Shown in pieces: positions 1-7,668 of a DNA stretch of 33,381 bases. The stretch covers positions 1 through 33,381 of the forward strand of contig NZ_JAILGZ010000028.1 in NCBI RefSeq assembly GCF_024696245.1, given 5' to 3'. Made by a program: the position numbers and the translations under genes. Origin of the DNA: Treponema sp. GTDB lineage: Bacteria; Spirochaetota; Spirochaetia; Treponematales; Treponemataceae. Below the pieces are notes generated by a model. The model was not told where the DNA came from and searched no databases. It saw nothing but the letters and a program-made list of their open reading frames with translations. Position 1 is the first letter of the stretch. Each line of letters begins with the position of its first letter.

Positions 1-500
1 CGGAATCCTTCGTAATTTAAAGGTTCCCATATAAGACGATTAAAGAGACTGCTCTTGGAAGAAAGCCTTGAACCCAGGGAATACAAATCATTCTGTGCAC
101 TGATAACTTTTGTACATGTAGTTTCTTTATAGGAATTCAAATCCATCCAGTAAGGAGTAAGTCCCATACTTTTTGCAGCAGAAGCTATAGCCATAGAAAT
201 ACGGTAATGACCAAAACCCATACGGATATTTCCAACAATGATTCCTTTTTTTGTATCAAAACCCTCCTCGTCATAAGGCAAACTGGAAATATAATGAGCA
301 TTACTTTCCGGACTACCAACAAGAATATTTTTTACACCAAGAAGATCACCGATGAATTTATTTTTCTGAATCCTGACAGCATAGTCTTTATCAGAGTCAT
401 CACCAAATTTTTTTATAAACTTTTTTTTGGATTTACAGGCTTTTTTATATGCTGAGTTTTCAATTCTGTTTCCAAAAATAAGTCTGGCCTTATCCTGCAT
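1..500 (-). CDS. Partial gene of unknown function, possibly glycosyltransferase-like (C-terminus outside window)
   Basis: An open frame runs leftwards from ATG at 500-498 to the window edge (about 166 residues) with no stop. A clear ribosome site (AAGGAG, 7 nt before ATG) decides the start. The N-terminus is Lys-rich. Residues around 91-113 read GNIRMGFGHYRISMAIASAA, a Gly-rich loop followed by a small-residue helix. This resembles the nucleotide-sugar GT-B entry motif (GxGHxxAA) of MGDG-synthase/MurG-like glycosyltransferases, but that is a weak motif match and I do not otherwise recognise the family. It starts 11 nt after the stop of the TetR gene, so it is very probably co-transcribed with it and is the likely regulated target. 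Confidence 0.7.
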   Translation of the reverse strand, partial: MQDKARLIFGNRIENSAYKKACKSKKKFIKKFGDDSDKDYAVRIQKNKFIGDLLGVKNILVGSPESNAHYISSLPYDEEGFDTKKGIIVGNIRMGFGHYRISMAIASAAKSMGLTPYWMDLNSYKETTCTKVISAQNDLYSLGSRLSSKSSLFNRLIWEPLNYEGF

Positions 501-511
501 AACAAACTCCT

Positions 512-1081
512 TTACATCACAATTCCATCTACAAGAATATTTACAATTTCTTCCAGACCCTGAGCATAAGAAATACCTGCCTTAACAAGAATATCTCTCT
601 GAAAAAACTGCTCCAGACTGGATTCCATCATCATTTTAAAGAGAAGGATATTTACCTTACGGATAACCCCTTCTTCCATTCCCTGATTTAAAAGCTGAAT
701 TGTTTTTTCCCAGCCATTCTCAAGCCGGTCTTCTACTTTTTTATAAATCTTTGGGAACTTATCTTTAAGAAGATAAAGCTGCTTAAAATCAATATCCTTA
801 TAACCTTCAGGCAATACACCCAGAATCTTACGAATCTTTTCTACAGTAGAAAGTTCCTTATCATTAAATACTTCGTTTTCGCTTTCTTTAATTGAATCAA
901 AACAATAATCAACCATTTCAAAAAACATGGTTTCTTTATCCGGAAAAACCTCATACAAAGTCTTTTTACTTTTACCAAGTTCAACTGCAACTTCTGACAT
1001 GGTAAATTTAAGACCTTTACGATTAAAAACTTTTATAGTACCCTCAAGTATCTCCCGTCTAAGTTCTTCTCTGTTATCCAT
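512..1081 (-). CDS. TetR/AcrR-family transcriptional regulator
   Basis: A DNA-binding repressor of 189 residues from the chosen start. The N-terminal helix-turn-helix (about residues 8-50: ILEGTIKVFNRKGLKFTMSE then VAVELGKSKKTLYEVFPDKE) has the classic TetR spacing, ending in the Y-x-x-F-x-x-K-E hallmark. The C-terminal helical ligand domain is not recognisable as a subtype. An in-frame ATG exists at 1114, but I chose ATG 1081 because it has an SD (AGGGGAAG, about 9 nt upstream) and because the longer form would place the palindromic operator (1099-1132) inside the coding region. The promoter and operator immediately upstream suggest autorepression. The downstream partial gene is 11 nt away. 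Confidence 0.9.
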   Translation of the reverse strand: MDNREELRREILEGTIKVFNRKGLKFTMSEVAVELGKSKKTLYEVFPDKETMFFEMVDYCFDSIKESENEVFNDKELSTVEKIRKILGVLPEGYKDIDFKQLYLLKDKFPKIYKKVEDRLENGWEKTIQLLNQGMEEGVIRKVNILLFKMMMESSLEQFFQRDILVKAGISYAQGLEEIVNILVDGIVM

Positions 1082-1098
1082 AATTTTCTTCCCCTTTA

Positions 1099-1132
1099 GA
1101 AACTTGGAAACCAAATTTGGTTTTCTAGTTTC
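1099..1132. promoter_or_regulatory. Palindromic operator for the TetR regulator
   Basis: A perfect 16-bp palindrome AAACCAAATTTGGTTT (1108-1123) is flanked symmetrically, 4 bp out on each side, by GAAAC (1099-1103) and its complement GTTTC (1128-1132). The 34-bp symmetric element covers the predicted transcription start and 5' UTR of the tetR gene. TetR-family repressors bind such dyads, often in their own promoters, so autoregulation is inferred. Confidence 0.75.
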
Positions 1133-1136
1133 CTAG

Positions 1137-1165
1137 AGTATAGCATGGTGATTTTCAGATAGCAA
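1137..1165 (-). promoter_or_regulatory. Sigma-70-type promoter of the tetR gene
   Basis: On the minus strand, TTGCTA (1165-1160) and TATACT (1142-1137) are separated by exactly 17 nt. The expected start near 1130 lies inside the palindromic operator at 1099-1132, so a bound repressor would block initiation. Confidence 0.7.
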
Positions 1166-1189
1166 GATTTTTTTTAGTAAATTTAAAAT

Positions 1190-1237
1190 AAAAAAGCCCT
1201 GCAGCTTATCCTTTTATATAAAGGTAAACCACAGGGC
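1190..1237 (-). terminator. Intrinsic terminator after the small secreted protein gene
   Basis: GCCCTG (1196-1201) and CAGGGC (1232-1237) form the base of an imperfect stem. On the minus strand it is followed by a T-rich tract (TTTTTTATTTT). It sits 21 nt after the stop of the 1259-1729 gene and upstream of the tetR promoter, separating the two units. Confidence 0.65.
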
Positions 1238-1258
1238 AAAAATTATTTTAGAACAGAA

Positions 1259-1729
1259 TTATTCCATGCTTAAAACAGTAAATACACTGCTATCAGGATT
1301 AAGGAATCCCTTAACTTTTACAGATTTTCCATCTTTTGCAGCCATATCCTTTACAGAAATACCTTTTCCAGGAGCTTTGTCACCTTTTTCTCCTTTAGGA
1401 GCTTTCTTTTCTGCTGTATTTTCTGCTGTATTTTCTGCCTTTTTATCTTCACTGTCGTCTTTTTTCATATCCTGGCCTTTTGGACCACCCATCATAGGAC
1501 CATTTCCGCCGGAAGTAAGTACATATACTTTCTTATCTGAAGTAACAAGTGTAATAATCTGGTTACCATCTTTTCCGGTAACTTTTATTTTACCTTCCAG
1601 TTCCAAAGTTTCCATTGCCTGCTTTTCCGGTCTGGATTTTGCATCATCAGCTTTCTTTGACGATTCAGCAAATACAAAAGAACCTGTAAATGCTGCCATA
1701 ACACATAAACATGCCATTAATTTTTTCAT
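1259..1729 (-). CDS. Small secreted Lys-rich protein of unknown function
   Basis: A 156-residue protein with a clear Sec signal peptide (MKK, hydrophobic core, probable cleavage at FVFA-ES near residue 21). The mature part has a short beta-rich segment (about residues 42-73, ETLELEGKIKVTGKDGNQII region) and a low-complexity Lys/Glu/Ala/Gly linker with the repeated unit AENT (about 97-125). A second beta segment ends the chain (KSVKVKGFLNPDSSVFTVLS). The two flanking segments could form one small beta fold around a charged insert. The family is not recognised. ATG 1729 has AGGAG 8 nt upstream. It is monocistronic, with its own terminator; a weak promoter guess (TTGTAC-17-TGTAAA upstream) is not strong enough to list separately. 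Confidence 0.8.
   Translation of the reverse strand: MKKLMACLCVMAAFTGSFVFAESSKKADDAKSRPEKQAMETLELEGKIKVTGKDGNQIITLVTSDKKVYVLTSGGNGPMMGGPKGQDMKKDDSEDKKAENTAENTAEKKAPKGEKGDKAPGKGISVKDMAAKDGKSVKVKGFLNPDSSVFTVLSME
1407..1438. repeat. Short in-frame tandem repeat, 12-bp unit
   Basis: The unit TTTTCTGCTGTA is present in two full copies (1407-1418, 1419-1430) plus 8 bases of a third. It encodes the repeated AENT segment in the linker of the secreted protein. Such repeats can change copy number by slippage without breaking the frame. Confidence 0.8.
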
Positions 1730-1913
1730 AAAATCACTCCTTAAAGCATATTCTGCAGGGTTTTCCCCTGTTTTATTAAGGAAATTTTACAACTGAAAGC
1801 TTTAAATTGTACAAAAAAGGCTTTATCTATTTGTTATTTACAGGCATATAATAAAAATTTATAGATTTTTTTCAGTGATAAATTTAACAGGTTGAACAAT
1901 TCAAATTCGGGTG

Positions 1914-3107
1914 CTATACTTTTTTTCTGTCAGAAACATGACTATTTCCCTGCTGTAGAGGGTGGGCTACGGCAGTTTCTTTGGAAATACCATAAGCATC
2001 TTTATTATCACCCCTGATTTCGGGGTTAATTAATTCAATCTTGTCATATCTTTTAAGCTTAAAAAACCCGGTTTCCCTTGCATGAGAGTCATCTTTCTTT
2101 GCTGAACACGGGATTCTGGACTTACCGTCACATAAAAGAAACCTGATTCTTCCGCTTTTATTAAGCATTCCCTCAGAAACTACTGTATAAAGGTTTTCTC
2201 CCTCATCTGAATGAAGGTCCGGGCTGTTTTTAAACATAAAATAAGTCATTTTTACGGAATTTCTGTCCAGTTTTGCACGACGGGCTAAATCCATAATAAG
2301 AGGTGCATTTTTTAAGGCATATTCACCATGACAGGTAATGTTTTCTCCGGCTTTTATTACAGGACACTGGTAACTTTTTGAACAGGGGCTGATTACACTC
2401 ATACCCTTTTCCACCAGCATATTTCTAAGCTCAATAAGGGAACGGCTGGTATTTAAAAGAGCCGGCTCCATTAAAAAAAGAATTCCATCAGGCAAAAGAT
2501 ATTTTACTGTCTCTTCAAGAAATTCCAGGCGTTTTTTCTGAGCATCTTTCTGGTTTTTCCACAGTTCATTAAGGGCATGACTCATAATCACCAGGTCATA
2601 TTTTTTTTCAAGACCTGAAGTGGTTTTACCGATTTCCTCAAAGTTCAGAATTTTAGTTTCTACATTAACCCCGGGAAGATTAGCTTCATAAATCTTCTTA
2701 GCAAGATTAAGGGCTTTTGATGAATAATCAGTCAGAGTTACACTAATTTTTTTTACACCCAGCTTTTTTAATTCATTACAAAGGGAAATACCTGCAGGTC
2801 CAGGGCCGCATCCTAAATCAAGAAGCTGTACCTGTCCGGAAAAAGTAATTTTATTTGAATTACAGGCTGTTTCAAAAGCATGGTGAACCTGAAGAAAGGT
2901 TACAGGCCAGTAATATAAAAGATAGGCACCAAGTAAATCGTTTTCCTGCATATAACCGGCACCGGCAAGCTCCCTTTTACCTGTAAGACCTCTTTGCAGA
3001 CGTAAAAGGGCATTACTTACCCGGTCCAGTTCCCGTGGAGAAAGAATCGAATTACCAGACCCCCTCCATATCTTTACAAGAGAGGGCATAAAATCCTGAA
3101 GATTCAA
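1914..3107 (-). CDS. Rsm22/METTL17-like ribosomal small-subunit methyltransferase-fold protein
   Basis: A 397-residue protein of the Rsm22 family (SAM-methyltransferase fold acting in small-ribosomal-subunit assembly). Seen: SAM-binding LLDLGCGPGPAG at 95-106; the family hallmark SHALNEL at 176-182; LFLMEPALLNTSRSLIELRN around 210-229; and cysteines C242, C248, C259 and C326 in the order that binds a [4Fe-4S] cluster in mitochondrial METTL17/Rsm22. The C-terminal 50 residues are polar and probably disordered. The start is TTG at 3107, 3 nt after the hslO stop and without a good SD, implying translational coupling. ATG at 3089, with AGGA just upstream, is an alternative six residues in. It is the last gene of the run starting at mtnN. 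Confidence 0.85.
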   Translation of the reverse strand: MNLQDFMPSLVKIWRGSGNSILSPRELDRVSNALLRLQRGLTGKRELAGAGYMQENDLLGAYLLYYWPVTFLQVHHAFETACNSNKITFSGQVQLLDLGCGPGPAGISLCNELKKLGVKKISVTLTDYSSKALNLAKKIYEANLPGVNVETKILNFEEIGKTTSGLEKKYDLVIMSHALNELWKNQKDAQKKRLEFLEETVKYLLPDGILFLMEPALLNTSRSLIELRNMLVEKGMSVISPCSKSYQCPVIKAGENITCHGEYALKNAPLIMDLARRAKLDRNSVKMTYFMFKNSPDLHSDEGENLYTVVSEGMLNKSGRIRFLLCDGKSRIPCSAKKDDSHARETGFFKLKRYDKIELINPEIRGDNKDAYGISKETAVAHPLQQGNSHVSDRKKV

Positions 3108-3110
3108 TTT

Positions 3111-4073
3111 TTACAGCTCAGAAACAGGAATGTTATAAACACTGGAACAGTTACGGCAGACAATTTCTATTGAATCCTTGCCGCTTTTCTTAATATCTTC
3201 GATTTCTGACTTTGGCAGATTACGAACATGACTAAGATAAAGTTCCTTTGAACATGGACATTCAAACTTTACGTCACGGCGTACTGCAATAGCAGGCTTA
3301 AATTCACGGAAAAGACCGTAAACCAGATCTTCTATAGTTCCATTTTCAGAAAACCACTGTCCCAAAGAAGGAGCTGCCCTAAAAGCAAGTTCTACCTTTT
3401 CTATAAGCTTTTCATCTGCTTTTTTATCAGACTGGGAATTAACAGCTTCTCCTGAATTATTAAAACCGCCTACTTCTGGTAATACCTGAAGGAACATACC
3501 CCCGGCACCAATAACACGGCCTTTTTTATCCATCTGAATACCAGTATTAAAAGCGGTCTGAATCTGTTCACTCTGATTAAAGAACCAGGCAAGATCCCTG
3601 GCAATATTTTTTGAATCTACGTCTACAGAACTTGTGTAGGGTTCCTTGTCAAATTCCCTGAGGGTAGACATTGTAATTGTACCATTGCCTAAAAATGGTG
3701 TAAGGTCCCAGCTTTCCAGAGGTTTATCTACAGGAATATGAAATTCATAAGGATAGCCCCGGACATAACCTGTAGAATCTGTCTCTATTGAAAAACCTTT
3801 TGCAGGACCATCTACTTCATAATGCCAGGTTTTATGTTCCTTTCCTTTCATTGTAGGAAGAAGAAGGGCACCGCAAAGGGCTGCCTGACCAAATACCATA
3901 GTTTCAAGTATACCAAGACCATGCTGGGCTCTTGCCTGATTTACAAAACGACTTCCATTAAAAAGTGCACCCCTGACACGGCCTTCTGCCATTACAAATA
4001 CTGCCATTTCATCTTTATGAATTGAATCAAGATGTTTCTCTAATTCTGCATCATTTAAACTCTGAAAAATCAC
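3111..4073 (-). CDS. hslO: Hsp33 redox-regulated chaperone
   Basis: A 320-residue cytoplasmic holdase chaperone switched on by oxidation. The C-terminal zinc/redox switch is complete: C272-P-C274 and C306-x-x-C309, i.e. CxC-x31-CxxC. The N-terminal fold shows typical Hsp33 segments (GRVRGALFN; ARAQHGLGILETMVFGQAAL; GAGGMFLQVLPE near 190-200). A short polar insert (GFNNSGEAVNSQSDKKADE) follows the GGMFLQVLPE strand. The start codon is GTG at 4073, supported by GAGG about 10 nt upstream. It lies 35 nt after the PII-like gene and 3 nt before the Rsm22-like gene, so it is expressed with both. An oxidation-sensing chaperone fits an anaerobe that meets oxygen or oxidants. Confidence 0.95.
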   Translation of the reverse strand: MIFQSLNDAELEKHLDSIHKDEMAVFVMAEGRVRGALFNGSRFVNQARAQHGLGILETMVFGQAALCGALLLPTMKGKEHKTWHYEVDGPAKGFSIETDSTGYVRGYPYEFHIPVDKPLESWDLTPFLGNGTITMSTLREFDKEPYTSSVDVDSKNIARDLAWFFNQSEQIQTAFNTGIQMDKKGRVIGAGGMFLQVLPEVGGFNNSGEAVNSQSDKKADEKLIEKVELAFRAAPSLGQWFSENGTIEDLVYGLFREFKPAIAVRRDVKFECPCSKELYLSHVRNLPKSEIEDIKKSGKDSIEIVCRNCSSVYNIPVSEL

Positions 4074-4108
4074 TGTTCTTTCCTCTTAAATTATTTAATA
4101 GATTAATA

Positions 4109-4750
4109 TCATTTTTTACCAAGAATTGTAAATTCATCTGCCGGTGAACAAAAGGCAATTCCAATTCCTGGCTGATTAAGGCAGGACAGATTTTTTACTG
4201 CTTCAAGTACTGCCTCTTTTTTATCAGCTTCTACTACTATAAGAAGCATTTCTTTTTCCGGAACAATATGCATTCCAAAAAAACGTTCATCTGTTTCTCT
4301 GGCAGTTCCCCTGGCATTAAGCACTGTACCACCGCCGGCACCTGCTTTTCTGGCTGCAGCCATTACATCATCTGCATATCCCCTGTTAACAATTACGGTT
4401 ATAAGTTCATTTGAATTGCCTGCCATGCCTTTTTCTCCTTCTACAAATTTTCCGCCTTTCATCAGGGCATCTACATCCGTACAGAATAATTCACCAAAAT
4501 TCTTTTGCTCATGACTGGTAGAAGCTATAATTGCCCCCCTGACGGATTCAAGAACATCTTCTTCTACAATCATCATTATTACATCTTTAGTACTTTCACC
4601 AAGACCAAGAACGGCCATAAAGTTAGACCTGGCAAGACCGCGGCCCATTAAAACCGTTCCACCCCTGCAGCCGCTTTCCATAGCAGCCCGGGTAAGTTTT
4701 TCTCCCTTGTCATGGGGAACAATACTTATCAACAATCTGAAACTGCTCAT
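4109..4750 (-). CDS. Tandem PII-like signalling protein
   Basis: A 213-residue soluble protein made of two PII-like (GlnB-fold) units, about residues 1-88 and 113-213. Each has the ferredoxin-like first strand (FRLLISIVPHDKGEKL; NELITVIVNRGYADDV) followed by a Gly-rich turn that is repeated almost exactly: GGTVLMGRG (30-38) and GGTVLNARG (140-148). PII proteins normally bind ATP/ADP and small effectors through such loops and gate membrane partners. The start ATG overlaps the stop of the DUF1538 gene (ATGA), so the two are translated together. The canonical T-loop uridylylation tyrosine motif is not evident, so regulation by ligand rather than uridylylation is more likely. The ligand is unknown. 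Confidence 0.85.
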   Translation of the reverse strand: MSSFRLLISIVPHDKGEKLTRAAMESGCRGGTVLMGRGLARSNFMAVLGLGESTKDVIMMIVEEDVLESVRGAIIASTSHEQKNFGELFCTDVDALMKGGKFVEGEKGMAGNSNELITVIVNRGYADDVMAAARKAGAGGGTVLNARGTARETDERFFGMHIVPEKEMLLIVVEADKKEAVLEAVKNLSCLNQPGIGIAFCSPADEFTILGKK

Positions 4751-6318
4751 TTAGCTTCCCTCGTCTTAATCTTAAAGAAAATGCCAAGTATCTGAATAGC
4801 AATCAAAGGTGTCATGGCAACCAGAGCTATAACTCCAAAAGCATCTACGGCAGGATTTCCCCCGCTGGCAGAACTGGCTCCCAGAGAAAAAGAAAGTATA
4901 AATGTACTTGTCATAGGTCCGCTGGCTACTCCACCAGAATCAAAGGCAATTCCGGTAAAAAGCTTTGGGCAGACAAAAGTAAGAAGGAGGGCAATTATAT
5001 ATCCTGGAATAAGTACATACCAGAGACTGAATCTAAAAAGTACCCTTGCCATGGATATACCAATAGCAATAGCCACACCTGTACTGAGAGCAATAATCAT
5101 AACCTTGCGCTTAATTGTTCCACCAGAAATACTTTCTACCTGATCCGTAAGAACCCAGACAGCAGGTTCTGCACAAACAACAACTGCACCAAAAATACAG
5201 CCTGTAAGCAAAAGTAAAACTATCTGCACTATACCCGGAATAAGCATGGATTTTTCTATCTGACCGGCAGCATTCAAAAGAAGAAGGGTTTTGTCACCGC
5301 TTATAGCGAGACTTCCTAAAACTTCTCCCAGTTTTGTACCTGCAGGCATAAAGCCACCTTTGGCACCGGATAAAAATGTTACCAGGCCGATAAAGCTTAA
5401 GATTAAACCCCTGACCATCCTTATTACCTGAAAAGGCGGCATCTTTATAAGGGTAAACTGAAAAAATGCTGCCATTATAATCAAAGGTAAAAGGGCACTG
5501 GAAACTTCTTTTATTACAGCAGGAAGTTCAGTCAGAAAAATACCCAGCCCCTCTGCCTGGTGAACAAGTGTACCCTCCTGACCGGCAGAAGCAGCTGAAT
5601 CTGTACCCATATTTGCAAGAATTATTCCATAAATACAAACTGCAAATACCGGACCGGCAGAAGCTATACCTGTAAGACCAAAACTTTCATCAGAAGAAGA
5701 GTTGTCCCTGCAGTCTTTACTGCTTTTTGCCCTAACTGCTGCAACACCTACACCTAAAGCCATAATAAAAGGCACTGTCATAGGTCCGGTAGTTGCTCCC
5801 CCGGAATCAAAGGCAATTCCCTGAAAATCCCTTGGAGTAACAAGAGCCAGTATAAAAATAAGAATATAAGAAATTATAAGTACAAGCCTGAGGGGAATGG
5901 AAAGAACTGTCCTCAAAATACCAAGACTTACAAAAAATCCTACCCCGGCGGCTATCATAAAAATAAGGCCCCATTTGGAAACAGCAGGATTTATTCCCCT
6001 AACCTGATCTGCAAGAACCTGAACATCCGGTTCCGCAATGGTAATCATAAAACCAATAAAAAATGCAGCTGTTAAAAGCAAAGGCAGGTTTCTTCTGGAA
6101 GTAAGGGCGGCACCACAGCGCTCACCTATTGGAAGAATACCTATATCAACACCAAGCAAAAAAAATGTGAGTCCAATAATTACAAGAATACCGCCTGTTA
6201 AAAAACGCAGAATGGTTGTTCCGTCTAAAGGAGCTACAGTCAGCCCTAAAAACAGAACAATCAGCATGACAGGCAGTACGGAAAACAAAGTCTCCCTAAG
6301 CTTTTGCTGCAAATTCAC
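4747..6318 (-). CDS. DUF1538 family integral membrane protein (two-repeat)
   Basis: A 523-residue polytopic membrane protein with two homologous halves. AEPDVQVLADQV (95-106) and AFDSGGATTGPMT (169-181) in the first half recur as AEPAVWVLTDQV (383-394) and AFDSGGVASGPMT (458-470) in the second. The duplicated FDSGG-GPMT loops between hydrophobic segments look like paired re-entrant or substrate-site elements of a transporter or channel; this is inference. The family (DUF1538) has no known substrate to my knowledge but often sits beside PII-like genes. Here its stop overlaps the PII-like start. The start codon is GTG at 6318, 24 nt after luxS, with only a weak SD. Confidence 0.85.
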   Translation of the reverse strand: MNLQQKLRETLFSVLPVMLIVLFLGLTVAPLDGTTILRFLTGGILVIIGLTFFLLGVDIGILPIGERCGAALTSRRNLPLLLTAAFFIGFMITIAEPDVQVLADQVRGINPAVSKWGLIFMIAAGVGFFVSLGILRTVLSIPLRLVLIISYILIFILALVTPRDFQGIAFDSGGATTGPMTVPFIMALGVGVAAVRAKSSKDCRDNSSSDESFGLTGIASAGPVFAVCIYGIILANMGTDSAASAGQEGTLVHQAEGLGIFLTELPAVIKEVSSALLPLIIMAAFFQFTLIKMPPFQVIRMVRGLILSFIGLVTFLSGAKGGFMPAGTKLGEVLGSLAISGDKTLLLLNAAGQIEKSMLIPGIVQIVLLLLTGCIFGAVVVCAEPAVWVLTDQVESISGGTIKRKVMIIALSTGVAIAIGISMARVLFRFSLWYVLIPGYIIALLLTFVCPKLFTGIAFDSGGVASGPMTSTFILSFSLGASSASGGNPAVDAFGVIALVAMTPLIAIQILGIFFKIKTREAK

Positions 6319-6342
6319 TGTCTAAACCTGTTATAAAATCTA

Positions 6343-6819
6343 CTATTTGTAGCAGTTATAGCCTTTTTCCTTTATGCCTTTAATCCACTGAGCTGCATAT
6401 TTCTTTGCATTTTCAAGGTCCATATCACGGTAATTACCGCACTGAATCTCGTTTGCTGCAGGAATATCCCCTTCCCAGTCTACTACTTTCTGAAAAACAG
6501 GAAGAAGATGTTCTGCAATAAAGCCTTCATCACGGTCTCCCCATACTGTAAAGTAAAAGCCTGTTCTGCAACCCATAGGGCTAAAATCAATTACGCCTTC
6601 AATTTCGTCACGAATATATTCTGCAACAATATGTTCAATTGTATGAATTGCACCTGTCGGCATAAATTCCTTGTTTGGCTGGGTAATACGGATATCAAAT
6701 TTTGTAACGATATCACCCTTTTCCCCAGTTTTCTTTGCTGCAAGACGTACAAAAGGTGCTGTAACCTTAGTATGATCAAGATTAAAACTGTCTACATTGT
6801 ATTTTTTAAGTTCTGCCAT
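6343..6819 (-). CDS. luxS: S-ribosylhomocysteine lyase (LuxS)
   Basis: A 158-residue enzyme that cleaves S-ribosylhomocysteine to homocysteine and DPD, the precursor of autoinducer-2. Metal ligands are intact: H59 and H63 in HTIEH and C127 in CGNYRDMDL. The catalytic Cys is C84 in GCRTGFY. The N-terminal NLDHTKV motif is present. Length is normal. ATG 6819 has a strong GGAGG site. It lies 38 nt after mtnN, whose product makes its substrate, and 24 nt before the DUF1538 gene. Confidence 0.98.
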   Translation of the reverse strand: MAELKKYNVDSFNLDHTKVTAPFVRLAAKKTGEKGDIVTKFDIRITQPNKEFMPTGAIHTIEHIVAEYIRDEIEGVIDFSPMGCRTGFYFTVWGDRDEGFIAEHLLPVFQKVVDWEGDIPAANEIQCGNYRDMDLENAKKYAAQWIKGIKEKGYNCYK

Positions 6820-6857
6820 ATAAAACCTCCGTTTATTTGCTTTATATCTGCCTTTAT

Positions 6858-7565
6858 TTAAATTCTTCCACAGATTGCACGAACAAGGGCTGCACTTAAA
6901 TTTGCGGCACTTTCTTCGTTAAAATCATAGGTTGATTCACCTGCATCATCGGCCATATCACTCATACACCTGATAATTACAAAAGGTGTTTTATATAAAT
7001 AAGCCGCATGAGCTATTGCTGCACCTTCCATTTCTACACAAGCCGGGTCACAGGCTGCCTTAATACGGGCCTTTATCTCTTTAGAAGAAACAAACTGATC
7101 TCCAGAAGCAATTCTGCCTGCCATAAGAGAGTGCCCCTCAGCCTCTTTTAATGAAGCAAAAGCCTCTTTTGCCGCAACAATCATAGCTGCATCTGCTGCA
7201 AAATCAGAACACTCCATCTGAGGGATTTCTGTAGCCTTGTATCCAAAACCTGTAGCATCCATATCGTGATAAAGGGCATCTGTAGACACAACAAAATCCA
7301 GCACCTTTAATCCATGAGCCATGGCACCGGCAATACCTGTATTTATAATATGGGTAACCTTAAATTCACAAATAAGAATCTGGGTACAAAGAGCCGCATT
7401 AACTTTACCTATACCTGACTGAACAATAACTACATCTTTTCCATCAAGCTTTCCTTCTACAAAGGTAAGACCCATGGATTTCTTTTCTGTTGAATTTTCA
7501 AGCAAAGACTTCAACGTTTTTACTTCAACGTTCATTGCACCGATAATTCCAATCTTATTTTGCAT
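6858..7565 (-). CDS. mtnN: 5'-methylthioadenosine/S-adenosylhomocysteine nucleosidase
   Basis: A 235-residue cytoplasmic enzyme that removes adenine from SAH and MTA, supplying S-ribosylhomocysteine to LuxS. Catalytic residues by family alignment are E14 (GAMNVEV), E180 (VEMEGAA) and D203 (SDMAD). SGIGKVNAA (50-58) and NTGIAGA are also present. ATG 7565 has AAGGAG 8 nt upstream. A 5-bp hairpin (TTGCG/CGCAA, loop GTATTT, about 7578-7593) runs into the ribosome site and may modulate translation. It is the first gene of the minus-strand run mtnN-luxS-DUF1538-PII-hslO-rsm22. No SAM or SAH riboswitch is recognisable in the short upstream region. Confidence 0.97.
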   Translation of the reverse strand: MQNKIGIIGAMNVEVKTLKSLLENSTEKKSMGLTFVEGKLDGKDVVIVQSGIGKVNAALCTQILICEFKVTHIINTGIAGAMAHGLKVLDFVVSTDALYHDMDATGFGYKATEIPQMECSDFAADAAMIVAAKEAFASLKEAEGHSLMAGRIASGDQFVSSKEIKARIKAACDPACVEMEGAAIAHAAYLYKTPFVIIRCMSDMADDAGESTYDFNEESAANLSAALVRAICGRI

Positions 7566-7633
7566 TTAATGTCACTCCTTGCGAAATACCGCAATATATG
7601 CAAAAAATTTCCAAAATTTTCTTTGAAAATCTA

Positions 7634-7662
7634 TTGACTACAATCAATTTCTTATATATTAT
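7634..7662 (+). promoter_or_regulatory. Strong sigma-70-type promoter facing right, no downstream gene on this strand
   Basis: TTGACT (7634-7639), a 17-nt spacer and TATTAT (7657-7662). The -35 box is embedded in TTGAC-TACA-ATCAA (7634-7647), one base from the CRP/FNR-family consensus TTGAT-N4-ATCAA, so the promoter may respond to such a regulator. Predicted start is near 7669. The next plus-strand gene begins at 8380, beyond a terminator. Confidence 0.7.
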
Positions 7663-7668
7663 CATCAT

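Noticed and set aside
207-455. 82-residue plus-strand frame
   Set aside because: It is antisense to the partial gene at 1-500, which has a strong ribosome site and sensible composition; the plus frame has neither.
1266-1796. 176-residue plus-strand frame
   Set aside because: Mirror of the secreted-protein gene, whose signal peptide, SD and terminator are clear; the plus frame is Ser/Phe-rich antisense noise.
7566-7633. SAH or SAM riboswitch before mtnN
   Set aside because: The mtnN leader is short; only a 5-bp hairpin touching the SD is seen, with no conserved riboswitch core.
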